Assembly: GCA_963682025.1 (NCBI GenBank)
Contig: OY821521.1
Location: 168,479,556-168,543,555 of the forward strand
DNA from: Cordilura impudica
Taxonomy: Eukaryota > Arthropoda > Insecta > Diptera > Scathophagidae
Reading direction: 5' to 3'
Length of the DNA stretch: 64,000 bases
Within the stretch, counting starts at the first letter, position 1; each line of letters starts with the position of its first letter. The translations under genes and the position numbers were made by a program. The notes below the pieces were generated by a model that worked only from the letters and a program-made list of their open reading frames with translations, was not told where the DNA came from and made no database searches. Positions 35,101 to 48,128 of the stretch are shown piece by piece.

Positions 35101-38100
35101 TACGATGTTTATCTTCTACAGTTTATGTTTGTTTTTATTTTTTTCTGTTATTCTGATACAATCATAACAGTGCTTGAAAAAAATTCCAATTCAATATTTG
35201 TAAAGATACATAACAACGTTTAAGATAAATAGACAAAGATAGGATAAACGACCGAGTAGAAATCTTGTCTTTGAAATTAATAATTTTACTATTTTATAAT
35301 AGCGAGCATAAAGCAGCTACGCTTATCGCTAACTCGTTGATTCGATGAATGTGTAACACTTTGCGTTTGCTTAATCATTATATGGTTAATTATCGATCTT
35401 ATATCTACTTATTAATGTTGGCGGAAAACATAAAATCGAAAACTAAAAGTCTTAGAGCAAAATTCTAGAAAAATTGTGACCTCTTTAAAAACTATTTGTA
35501 GGATTGTCAGATTGATTAAACACAAATTTTTTTAAGGGGAACATAGCTTCGCTTACATCTCGTAAACTGAGCATCGTAGAGAAAATTTTTTGGCATTTTG
35601 CCATCATTCACGGTAAGCAGTTTTAGGGTTGCGAGAGCAAACCATACCATGCGTTTAGAGACCCTATCTCTCAGGCCCAACTAACTGGATATAGAAAATA
35701 AGCATAAACCAAATTTGAGTGGGATTTTTATTAATTTTTTCGGCTGCAGATATGAAAAAGTTCATATCGGATGCTATATCTATATGGGGACTAGGCCCAA
35801 AAATGGACCGATCCTGACCATGTTTGGTAAAGTCTCTTGTATTTTGCAAAAATATATACAGACAAAATTTGAGAAGAATCAGTGCAATATTATTGTTTTT
35901 TATAGATTTAAGTGAAGATCGGGAAGCAGCTCTATATGGGGCCTATGACTAAGAGTTGTCCAATAGGGATCATTTTTGGACTACTTATTAATGGATGTAA
36001 TATATACAGACAAAGCCAATTTGACTAATATTTGTAAGATAATTTGGATCTTATGGCAATATATGTTGATTTCATAGGGGTCATTTGTATGGGGGCTAGG
36101 TCTGAACATGGACCGATTCTCACCAATTTCAATAGCGTTCATCCCATGGCCGGTAGAAGATCAAATACCAAATTTCATCAAAATACATTCTTATTTGTGA
36201 CCTGCAGTTTGATTACAAGCTTTACATGGACACACAGACGGACGGACGGACGGACGGACGGACGGACATCGTTAAATCGAATCAGAAAGTGATTCTGATT
36301 CGATCGGTATAATTAAAGATGGGTGTAGGACAAATATTTTTGGTTGTTACAAACAGCAGCACAAAGTCATTATACCCAAACCACATAGTGGTATAGGGTA
36401 TAATAAATAATTTTGCCGGGATGCATAAAATCACTTTTGTATCCAAAATTATTATTTGAAGAGCAAAATTGTTGAAATTTTGGTAACCATTTTTGTGAAA
36501 AATAAGTGATCTTACCAAATACGGCCAGGATCGGTCCATTTTCGGACCAAGTTCCCATATCAATATTGCAACCGATATGAACTTTTTCATATCCGTAGGC
36601 AAAAAAATTTATAACAATGTCACTGAAATTTGGTTTATGTTTATTTGCTAAGAGATAGGGTCCCTAAACGCATAGTATCGGATATCGTATAATCGGTCTA
36701 GATCGACTATTATTTTCTTACATGTTTTTTTTATACCTAAATCGATATCCTCGACTTCTAAAGGAAAAATTAGCAAAAAATCTTTTGAGCCATAAGAATT
36801 CATAATTTGCTTTAACAGATGGAATAATCCAAAAAAAAAATATGTTTTTGATGAACGCCCTATAGGAAAGTGACCACTTTCAAACTACTTTAAAATTCGC
36901 GTACTAAATTTCCCACCGCTTATTTCCCCACAGTTTATCAGTTTCACATTAACTTTTAACTTTTAATTTTTTATGTTTTTTTTTTTTCAATTTCCGTTTA
37001 TAACCCTGTATTTTCTTACCGTTTTTAAAGCATCAATAATACCATTCTCCTCAAAACTCCTTATACGCAATGTATCACATAGTGGTCGATCACGATATGT
37101 ACACTGACGCTGCAAAACGGACAATTGTATTTGTAATTCTTCCATGCGTGCTGCAGCCTCTTGTGATAGTTTCAAGGCTCGTCCCACTGTCTCCTGCAGC
37201 ATTAGAACACGATAGATGAGTTCAGCATTTGCTGGAAGTATAAGAAAGAAACTATAAAAAAAAGAAATCAACAACAGCAACACTAGAGGATATGACCAAA
37301 TTGTAGTAACTTATTATTGAAATTGTTCTGTGTGAATTACGAGCCATTGTGATGTAATATAGTAGTTTAGTTGTAGCAGTATTCTGGCTGATTAAGTGGG
37401 TCAAAGTCTTTATTAATACACATTGATTTATTAGAGAAGTGCACTCAGATACATATTTTGTAATTTTCTCTTTTTTTTTATAATAAGAAAGGTGGCCACA
37501 AATGCTTTAAAGATAAGTTTAAAGAAGTTGGTAAAACTTCAGGATTTTTTTTTTTAAATATTCAACAACATTTGTGGCTAAATATAATCGCCTCGATATC
37601 CTGGACTTAATACACTCAGCCTAATTTTAATACATACATTAATAACTTTTATTTTTATACCCTCCACACCTCAGTGGCAGAGGGTATATATAGGTTTGTC
37701 ATTCCGTTTGTAACGCATGGAAATAAATTCCGGAGACCCCAAAACCATATATTTTCTTGATCATTATAACAAGGGAAGTTCATTTAGCGATGATCGTCTG
37801 TCCGTCTGTCTATGGAAATCACGACCACGCCGCCAATATCTAAGCTAGACCTTTCGCTTTTGTATAAAATCGTTTATTATCATTGTCAAAATCGGTCATA
37901 GGGGTCACGAGTTATAAATGAAACTTTGAAAAAACTCTACTGCACGTGTCACATTCGCCTAAGCAAGTATTACCACATATTTTTTATCGTTAAAATTAAA
38001 AATTAAATACTAAATATTAAAAATTAATAACAATTAAAAATAAAAAATTATAAATAAATGTTAAATATTAAAAATTAAAAACTAAAAAATAAAAATTTAA

Positions 38101-41100
38101 AATTAAAAATTATAAACTAAAAACTAAAAATTAAAAATTAAAAATTAAAAATTAAAAAGTAAAAATTAAAAATTAAAAATTAAAAATTAAAAATTAAAAA
38201 TTAAAAATTAAAAATTAAAAATTAAAAATTAAAAATTAAAAATTAAAAATTAAAAATTAAAAATTAAAAATTAAAAATTAAAAATTAAAAATTAAAAATT
38301 AAAAATTAAAAATTAAAAATTAAAAATTAAAAATTAAAAATTAAAAATTAAAAATTAAAAATTAAAAATTAAAAATTAAAAATTAAAAATTAAAAATTAA
38401 AAATTAAAAATTAAAAATTAAAAATTAAAAATTAAAATTTAAAAATTAAAAATTAAAAATTAAAAATTAAAAATTAAAAATTAAAAATTAAAAATTAAAA
38501 ATTAAAAATTAAAAATTAAAAATTAAAAATTAAAAATTAAAAATTAAAAATTAAAAATTAAAAATTAAAAATTAAAAATTAAAAATTAAAAATTAAAAAT
38601 TAAAAATTAAAAATTAAAAATTAAAAATTAAAAATTAAAAATTAAAAATTAAAAATTAAAAATTAAAAATTAAAAATTAAAAATTAAAAATTAAAAATTA
38701 AAAATTAAAAATTAAAAATTAAAAATTAAAAATTAAAAATTAAAAATTAAAAATTAAAAATTAAAAATTAAAAATTAAAAATTAAAAATTAAAAATTAAA
38801 AATTAAAAATTAAAAATTAAAAATTAAAAATTAAAAATTAAAAATTAAAAATTAAAAATTAAAAATTAAAAATTAAAAATTAAAAATTAAAAATTAAAAA
38901 TTAAAAATTAAAAATTAAAAATTAAAAATTAAAAATTAAAAATTAAAAATTAAAAATTAAAAATTAAAAAATTAATAAATAAAAATTAAAAATTAAAAAT
39001 TAAAAATTAAAAATTAAAAATTAAAAATTAAAAATTAAAAATTAAAAATTAAAAATTAAAAATTAAAAATTAAAAATTAAAAATTAAAAATTAAAAATTA
39101 AAAATTAAAAATTAAAAATTAAAAATTAAAAATTAAAAATTAAAAATTAAAAATTAAAAATTAAAAACTAAAAATTAAAAATTAGAAATTAAAACTTAAA
39201 ATTAAAAATTAAAAATTAAAAATTAAAAATTAAAAATTTAAAATTTAAAATTAAAAATTAAAAATTAAAAATTAAAAATTAAAAATTAAAAATTAAAAAT
39301 TAAAAATTAAAAATTAAAAATTAAAAATTAAAAATTAAAAATTAAAAATTAAAAATTAAAAATTAAAAATTAAAAATTAAAAATTAAAAATTAAAAATTA
39401 AAAATTAAAAACTTAAAATTTAAGGATTAAAAATTAAATATTCAATATTAAAAATTGCTAGTTAATTCAGATAAAAATATTTAAAAATTAGCTTCTTATA
39501 CCCTATACCACTATGTGGTTTGGGTATAATGACTTTGTGCTGCTGTTTGTAACAACCAAAAATATTTGACCTACACCCATCTCTAATTATACCGATTGAA
39601 TCAGAATCACTATCTGATTCGATTTAACGAATCCGTCTGTGTGTCCATGTAAAGCTTGTAATCAAACTGCAGATAGCAAATATGAATATATTTTGATGAA
39701 ATTTGGTATTTAATCTTTTATCAGTCATGGGATGAACACTGTTGAAATTGGTGAGAATCGGTCCAAGTTCAGACCTAGCCCCCATACAAATGACCCCTAT
39801 GAAATCAACATAAATTGCCATAAGATCCAAATTATCATACAAATCTTAGTCAAATTGGGTTTTTATGTATATATTACATCCATTGATCAGTAGTCGAAAA
39901 ATGATCCCTATTGGACAACTCTTAGTCATAGGCCCCATATAGAGCTGCTTCCCGATCTACACTTAAATCTATCAAAAAAGAAAAATATTGCACTGATTCT
40001 TCTCAAATTGGGTTGGTATATATTTTTGCAAAATACAAGAGACTTTACCAAACATGATCAAGATCGGTCCATTTTTTGGCCTAGTCCCCATATAGATATA
40101 GCATTAATAAAAGTCCCTCTCAAATTTGGTTTATGCTTATTTTCTATATCCAGTTAGTTGGGCCTGAGGGATAGGGTCTCTAAACGCATGGTATAGGGTA
40201 TCGTATAGTCAGTCTAGACCGACTATAATTTTCTTACTTGTTTTAATATTAATATCTTGAAATTTTTAGGCAAGAATCAGCTGATTTTTTTTTTAATTAA
40301 CATGAATTATCTCAAAACTTTCTTATACGGATCAAACGTTGGGTGTTATAACGCTGGCTGCGTTATATAATGAATTTCATTAGGGGTTTTCTACTCTAGT
40401 AAAATAAAAATATTGTAGTTTTTCAAATAGTAATGAATTCTTTCTATGGAAGACACAATCATTGTATTTTATAACAAGGAATTATAATAGAAACTGACCA
40501 ACAAGAAAAGCAATTAACTTTAAATTTAATTGGTATTCGAAATATAAATTTCAGTACTGACAACAGTTTAAAGTGGTAGCCGTACCCAATATTGGTTGTA
40601 ATATTGAGTTTAAGATGCATGTGGAGGGTATCAAACATTCGGCCCAGCTGAATTTAACACTTGTTATACCCTATACCACTATGTGGTTTGGGTATAATGA
40701 CTTTGTGCTGCTGTTTGTAACTACCAAAAATATTTGACCTAGACCCATCTTTTATTATACCGATCGACTCAGAATCAGTTTCTGAGTCGATTTAGCGATG
40801 TCCGTCCGTCCGTCCATCCGTCTGTGTGTCCATGTAAACCTTGTAATCAAACTACAGGTCGCAAATATGAATATATTTTGATGAAATTTGGTACATAAGC
40901 TTCTAACGGCCGTGGGATGAACGCTGTTGAAATTGGTGAAAATCGGTCCATGTTCAGACCTAGTCCCCATACAAATGGCCCCTATGAAATCGACATAAAT
41001 TGCCATATGATCCAAATTATCATATAGATCTCAATCAAATTGGGTTTTTATGTGTTTATTATATCCACTAATCAGTAGTCCAAAAATAAGCCCTATAAGA

Positions 41101-44100
41101 CAATTCTTATTCATAGGCCCCATATAGAGCTGCTTCCCGATCTTCACTAAAATCTTTCAAAAAAAGAAAATATTGCACAGATTTTTCTCAAATTTGGTTT
41201 GTATATATTTTTTCAAATTATAAGGACTTTGCCAAATATGGTCAGGATCGGTCCATTTTTGGGCCTAGTCCCCATATAGATATAGCATCCGATATGAACT
41301 TTTTCATATCTGCAGCCAAAAAAATTAATAAAAATCCCACTCAAATTTGGTTTATGCTTATTTTCTATATCTAAGTTAGTTGGACCTAAACGCATGGTAT
41401 AGGGTATCGTATAGTCGGTCCAGACCGACTATAATTTTCTTACTTGTTTTTGTATATGTATAATATAATTTTTTTTGATTGTGAATCAATAACAAGCGAG
41501 TATTCAACCTGCGATAACATATCGGTTATTTCAGGTGCAAACGTGTTCAATTGATATTAATTTTTAATTATTTAGTTCTAGACAGGATGTCTAAATAATA
41601 TATAACTAACTTTTCATCAAAACATTTTCAGGTGCCAATCAAAAAACTATTAATAAATATATAGGCTAGGATCAGTTTTGAAAAAATATAAGTTTTAGCC
41701 AGGACTTTTTTTCTATTTATTATTTTTTCTATTTATTATACAGGCTGAAAAATCATTCCAAAAGAATAGAATTTTTTTTTCTTTTTTTAAATAAATTTTA
41801 ATTTTTCGAGTGGCTAAGATCAGTTTTCCCATAATAAAAAATAAATTATAAGTTAAGGCTAGGATTATTTTTGTTACCACAAAAAATTTTTCGTATTTAG
41901 AAAATTTTAAATTTTTACGCGTATATGGGGGCAGGCTGGACAGTCCTTTCAAAAGAATAGAAAAACACATTTTTTAACTGGCTAAGATCAGTATTCTTAG
42001 AAAAAATTATAAGTTAAGAATTTTTGTGTTTATAATCCCCAAAAAAAAAATTCCTCGCATATAAAAAACTTAAAATTATAACGCTAATACGAGGGTAGGC
42101 CGAAATGTCCTTTCAAAAGAATAGAAAATACATTTTTATATCCTATACCACTCTGTGGTCAGCGTATAAGGAGTTTGTTGCGAAAATACTAGACCCATCT
42201 TTTATTATACGGGTCGACTCGAATCAGTTTTTGGGTCGATTTAGCAAAGTCCACCCGTCTGTTAGTCCATCCATCTGTGTGTTCATGTAATTGAACTACA
42301 GGTCGCAAGAATAATATATTTTGACAAAATTTAGTACATACGCTTTTATTGGCTTTAGGACAATCGCTATTGAAATTGGTGAAAATCGATGGATGTTCAG
42401 ATCTAGTTCCCAAACAAATGACCTGTATGAGATAATATTTAAATTGGCCCAAGACAAAATTATCATACAAATCTTGCTCAAAATTGGCTTGTGTATGTTT
42501 ATTACACCTATTAATCAGTAGTCCAAAAATAAACACGTTCTACAATTCTTAGTCATAGCCCACCAGAAAAAGCTGTTTCTCGATCTTCACTTAAATTTAT
42601 CAAAAACAAAAATATTACACAGTTTTTTCTCAAATTGGGCTTGTATATGTTTTTACAAAAGCTAAGTAACTTTACCAAATATGGTCATGATCGGTCCAAT
42701 TTTTGTTTGGTCCATATATAAATGTAGCATCCGATATGAACTTTTTCATATCTGCTATATCCATTTAGTTTCTATAAAATAATGGTGTTTTGTAGCCGGT
42801 CATCAATTTTTCTTTTTCTTGATTTAATTTTTCGACTGGCCGGTGATCCCAGAAAAGTTTTATCCAAGAATTTTTGCTTCTTATTAACCAAAAAATTTTC
42901 TTGTAGTTAGAATATTTTATATTTTAATGCTAATATGAAGAGAAGTTCAAATGTCCATTCAAAACAATAGAAAAACATACTTTATTTTTTATTAAAAAAA
43001 ATAAATATTTCGGCATTTCGAAACTTCTTAAAATTCGGGATTGTTTCAGCGAAGAACCCATTAAATGTTATGTTACTAGCGTGAACAAACTACTATCGAA
43101 AAAGCTCGAACAATTTCCATACAAATGGAACTCTACACTTATTTTATTAAGCAGTCCTTTATTCTAGTCAGCAGTTCAATTAATGCCTTTAACTGAAATA
43201 TGCTTTTAATCTAACTTTTTTATTTTAGGCAATATTGTATGTAGTTTAGTTCTATTCCGAATTTATAATATTATATATATTATAGTTGTTTTCTATTCGA
43301 CTTTTCCAAATTTATTTGTAAAATATTTTATGTAAATGTATGACTTTACAATATTAAGTAAATTTAAAACTAATTCATTTTATTTCTATTAAAATTCCAA
43401 CGTGAATTTTTTTTAAATTGTTATGTAGGCAACATTCTTTTTTATCCCTTTTCCTAAATTCCCTTCAATTATTCTTCTTAACTTTAGTTATATTTTAATA
43501 TTGACTAGAGTCGGTTGTTATTTAGCAAGTCGTGCGTTAAAACTAGTGAAATTAAGAGTTAAAAGTCGAAAAAGTTTTTTATTAATCATAATATTGATAT
43601 GGTGTAATTTATTCTAATAAAATAATAAAAAAGTGTAAGCGCTATTTAAAAATAAAAGTTAAATTATATAAAATTTCCAAAAAAATGTGTAAAATTTAGC
43701 AAAAAAAAAATTGAAGCATTAAAGTTGTTGTTTTTAAAGTTCATTTCATAATTTGTTTTCGTTTGTTTCATTGATAAATGCAGGCAAGTGAAAAAAAGAG
43801 GAATAGAAAAATTTCTCTCTCTCTCGCGCTCTTTTTTTTTAAGTTTTAGCAAAAGAGTGATAATATTAAGTAAATATCAATGAAAGTAAAAGTGGAGATA
43901 TTTTTTATTTTGTTTTGATAAAAAAAAAACAACGAGTTGTTGTAAAAGTGTGAATGGAAAAAATTGGAAGGGTGCAAATTTGTGTTTTAATAGTTTAGAT
44001 TCAAGCAATAAAAATAAAATAAATAAATGAAAAGTGTTAAACTATTTTTGTAAATGCAAGTATTCAGAGCAATTGTTATAGTTTTTTTTTATTAAATATA

Positions 44101-47100
44101 TAATTTAAAATCGGTTCGTGCGTTAAAAATATTAAAATTTTATATGAAATGTTATTATACGGTACGTATGCCCGATTGTTAAAAAGGTGAGTATTTTTTC
44201 ATTTATTTAATTTAAAAGTATATATAACTAATTTAAGCAACTGAAGTTAAAAGAAAACGGATAAAGAAAACATATTCTAATTGACGTTAGAACTTTGCAA
44301 TATTTTTGAAGTCCTGCATTAAGTTAAAGGGATATTATTTATAAAAAAAAAACTATCTTAACTATCTTAAAGCAAAAAAGTATTTGAAATAAAAATGTGA
44401 AAAAAATTTTTAGGAAATAATGTTTTAATAAAAATAAAAAATTATATTCAAGAAATATTATTTCTGGAGAATTTGTCTAAGAATTTTATGAAACATATAG
44501 TTTAAATATAAATATTATATATAATCTTTCAAAATTTTTGATTAGAAAAGGTATGAATTTTTTTATAATTTGCATAAAAATTTAAAAAGTTTTATTTAAG
44601 TTTCATTTATTACAATTTTTTAAATTTTTGTCCAAAATATTAAAAAAAATCATGTATTGAAAAACATGGTTTTAATATAAATGAAAATTTTGTAAATATA
44701 GTAAATATAGGGTAAATATAGGTTTGTCATTCCGTTTGTAACGCATCGAAATAAATACCGGAGACCCCAAAACCATACATTTTCTTGATCGTTATAACAA
44801 GGGAAGTTGATTTAGAGATGACCGTCTGTCTGTCTGTCTGTGGAAATCACGATCACGCCGTCATTATCTAAGCTAGACCGTTCGTTTTTGTATAAAATCG
44901 TTTTATTAACATTGTTAAAATCGGTAAAAGGGGTCACGAGTTATGAATGAAACTTTGAAAAAACTCTTGAAAAAATAAAATTTTTCAGTGTGTTTTTGTT
45001 TTTCTTAAGATATGTTGGGTATGCTGTAATTTTTCCTATAGTTGAAGTCATTGCAGTTGTGTGTATATTAATATTGCACGTGTCCATTAGCCAAAGCAAG
45101 TATTACCACATATTTTTTATCAATAAAATTAAAAATGAAATATTAAAAATTAAAAATTAATATAAATTAAAAATAAAAAAACAAAAATAAAAGTTATATA
45201 TTAAAAATTAAAAATGAAAAATTAAAAATAAAAAATGGAAAATGAAAAATGAAAAATGAAAAATTAAAAATTGAAAAATAAATATTAAAAATTAAAAATG
45301 AAAAATGGGGAAAATGGAGAATGAAAAATTAAAAATGAAAAATGGAAAATTAAAAATTAAAAATGAGAAATGAAAAATGAAAATTGAAAAATGGAAAATG
45401 GAAACTGAAAGATGAAAAATGAAAATAGAAAATGAAAAATGGAAATGAAAAATTGAAAAATAAAAAACGGAAAATGAAAAATTGAAAATAGAAAATTAAA
45501 AATGGAGAATGGAAAATGGAAAATGAAAATTGAAAAATGAAAAATGAGTAATGGAAAATGGAAAATGAAAACTGAAAAATAAAAAATTTAAAACGAAGAA
45601 TGAAAAATTTTAAATTAATTATTAAAAATTAAAAATTCCAAATTCAAAATTAAAAATTAAAAATTAAAAATTATAAATTATAAATTATAAATTAAAAATT
45701 AAAAATTAAATATTAAAAATTAAAAATTAAAAATTAAAAATTAAAAATTAAAAATTAAAAATTAAAAATTAAAAATTAAAAATTAAAAATTAAAAATTAA
45801 AAATTAAAAATTAAAAATTAAAAATTAAAAATTAAAAATTAAAAATTAAAAATTAAAAATTAAAAATTAAAAATTAAAAATTAAAAATTAAACATTAAAA
45901 ATTAAAAATTAAAAATTAAAAATTAAAAATTAAAAATTAAAAATTAAAAATTAAAAATTAAAAATTAAAAATTAAAAATTAAAAATTAAAAATTAAAAAT
46001 TAAAAATTAAAAATTAAAAATTAAAAATTAAAAATTAAAAATTAAAAATTAAAAATTAAAAATTAAAAATTAAAAATTAAAAATTAAAAATTAAAAATTA
46101 AAAATTAAAAATTAAAAATTAAAAATTAAAAATTAAAAATTAAAAATTAAAAATTAAAAATTAAAAATTAAAAATTAAAAATTAAAAATTAAAAATTAAA
46201 AATTAAAAATTAAAAATTAAAAATTAAAAATTAAAAATTAAAAATTAAAAATTAAAAATTAAAAATTAAAAATTAAAAATTAAAAATTAAAAATTAAAAA
46301 TTAAAAATTAAAAATTAAAAATTAAAAATTAAAAATTAAAAATTAAAAATTAAAAATTAAAAATTAAAAATTAAAAATTAAAAATTAAAAATTAAAAATT
46401 AAAAATTAAAAAATTAAAAATTAAAAATTAAAAATTAAAAATTAAAAATTAAAAATTAAAAATTAAAAATTAAAAATTAAAAATTAAAAATTAAAAATTA
46501 AAAATTAAAAATTAAAAATTAAAAATTAAAAATTAAAAATTAAAAATTAAAAATTAAAAATTAAAAATTAAAAATTAAAAATTAAAAATTAAAAATTAAA
46601 AATTAAAAATTAAAAATTAAAAATTAAAAATTAAAAATTAAAAATTAAAAATTAAAAATTAAAAATTAAAAATTAAAAATTAAAAATTAAAAATTAAAAA
46701 TTAAAAATTAAAAATTAAAAATTAAAAATTAAAAATTAAAAATTAAAAATTAAAAATTAAAAATTAAAAATTAAAAATTAAAAATTAAAAATTAAAAATT
46801 AAAAATTAAAAATTAAAAATTAAAAATTAAAAATTAAAAATTAAAAATTAAAAATTAAAAATTAAAAATTAAAAATTAAAAATTAAAAATTAAAAATTAA
46901 AAATTAAAAATTAAAAATTAAAAATTAAAAATTAAAAATTAAAAATTAAAAATTAAAAATTAAAAATTAAAAATTAAAAATTAAAAATTAAAAATTAAAA
47001 ATTAAAAATTAAAAATTAAAAATTAAAAATTAAAAATTAAAAATTAAATTTTAAAAATTAAAAAATTAAAAATTAAAAATGAAAAATTAAAAATTAAAAA

Positions 47101-48083
47101 TTATAAATTAAAAATTAAAAATTAAAAATTGAAAATTTAAAAATTAAAAATTAAAAATTAAAAATTAAAAATTAAAAATTAAAAATTAAAAATTAAAAAT
47201 TAAAAATTAAAAATTAAAAATTAAAAATTAAAAATTAAAAATTAAAAATTAAAAATTAAAAATTAAAAATTAAAAATTAAAAATTAAAAATTAAAAATTA
47301 AAAATTAAAAATTAAAAATTAAAAATTAAAAATTAAAAATTAAAAATTAAAAATTAAAAATTAAAAATTAAAAATTAAAAATTAAAAATTAAAAATTAAA
47401 AATTAAAAATTAAAAATTAAAACTTAAAAATTAAAAAATAAAAATTAAGTATTAAAAATTAAAAATTAAAATTTAAAATTTAAAATTTAAAATTTAAAAT
47501 TTTAAATTTTAAATTTTAAATTTTAAATTTAAAATTTAAAATTTAAAATTTTAAATTAAAAATTAAAAATTTAAAATTTAAAATTTGAAATTAAAAATTA
47601 AAAATTAAAAATTAAGAATTACACATTAAAAATTACAAATTAGAAATTACAAATTTGAAATTAGAAATTAAAAATTAAAAATTTCAAATTTAATATTTAA
47701 AATTTAAAATTTAAAATTTAATGTGAGTAGTTAGATAAAAAAATGGGCGGGACGGGATTTTTGGGCGTGGCACCTCTATGCTAAAAAATTAAGTACAAGT
47801 ACATTAATTACCAATGTGTGTAGTCGTGGAAAATATAGGCAGAATCGGCAAATTCAAAAATCGCCAAAACCGAAAATCGCGAAAAACAAAAATCGCCAAA
47901 AAAAAAAAAAAAACAATTGACAAAATCATAAATCGCCAAAATCAAAAATCGCTAATTTGGAAAATCCATGTTTTATCATGGGCAACTATATGCAGCTTGC
48001 TCCAGAGTGGGAGTACCAAAAAATATGATAATTTTTAAACCGAATGAAATACAAAAACCGTTCTATATCAGCAAGTCTTTAAA

Positions 48084-48128
<45 letters not shown>

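Larger units (their letters stand above)
37653..40664 (+). mobile_element. DINE-1-like family A element with heptanucleotide array and nested family B copy
   Basis: The head is TATACCCTCCACACCTCAGT, the core GTCTGTCCGTCTGTC near 37797, and the tail hairpin ATTCGGCCCAGCTGAAT (40636-40652) before TTAACACTTGTT. The array at about 37995-39460 and a family B element at 39496-40245 fill most of the 3 kb. The end is joined directly to the next family B head. Confidence 0.7.
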
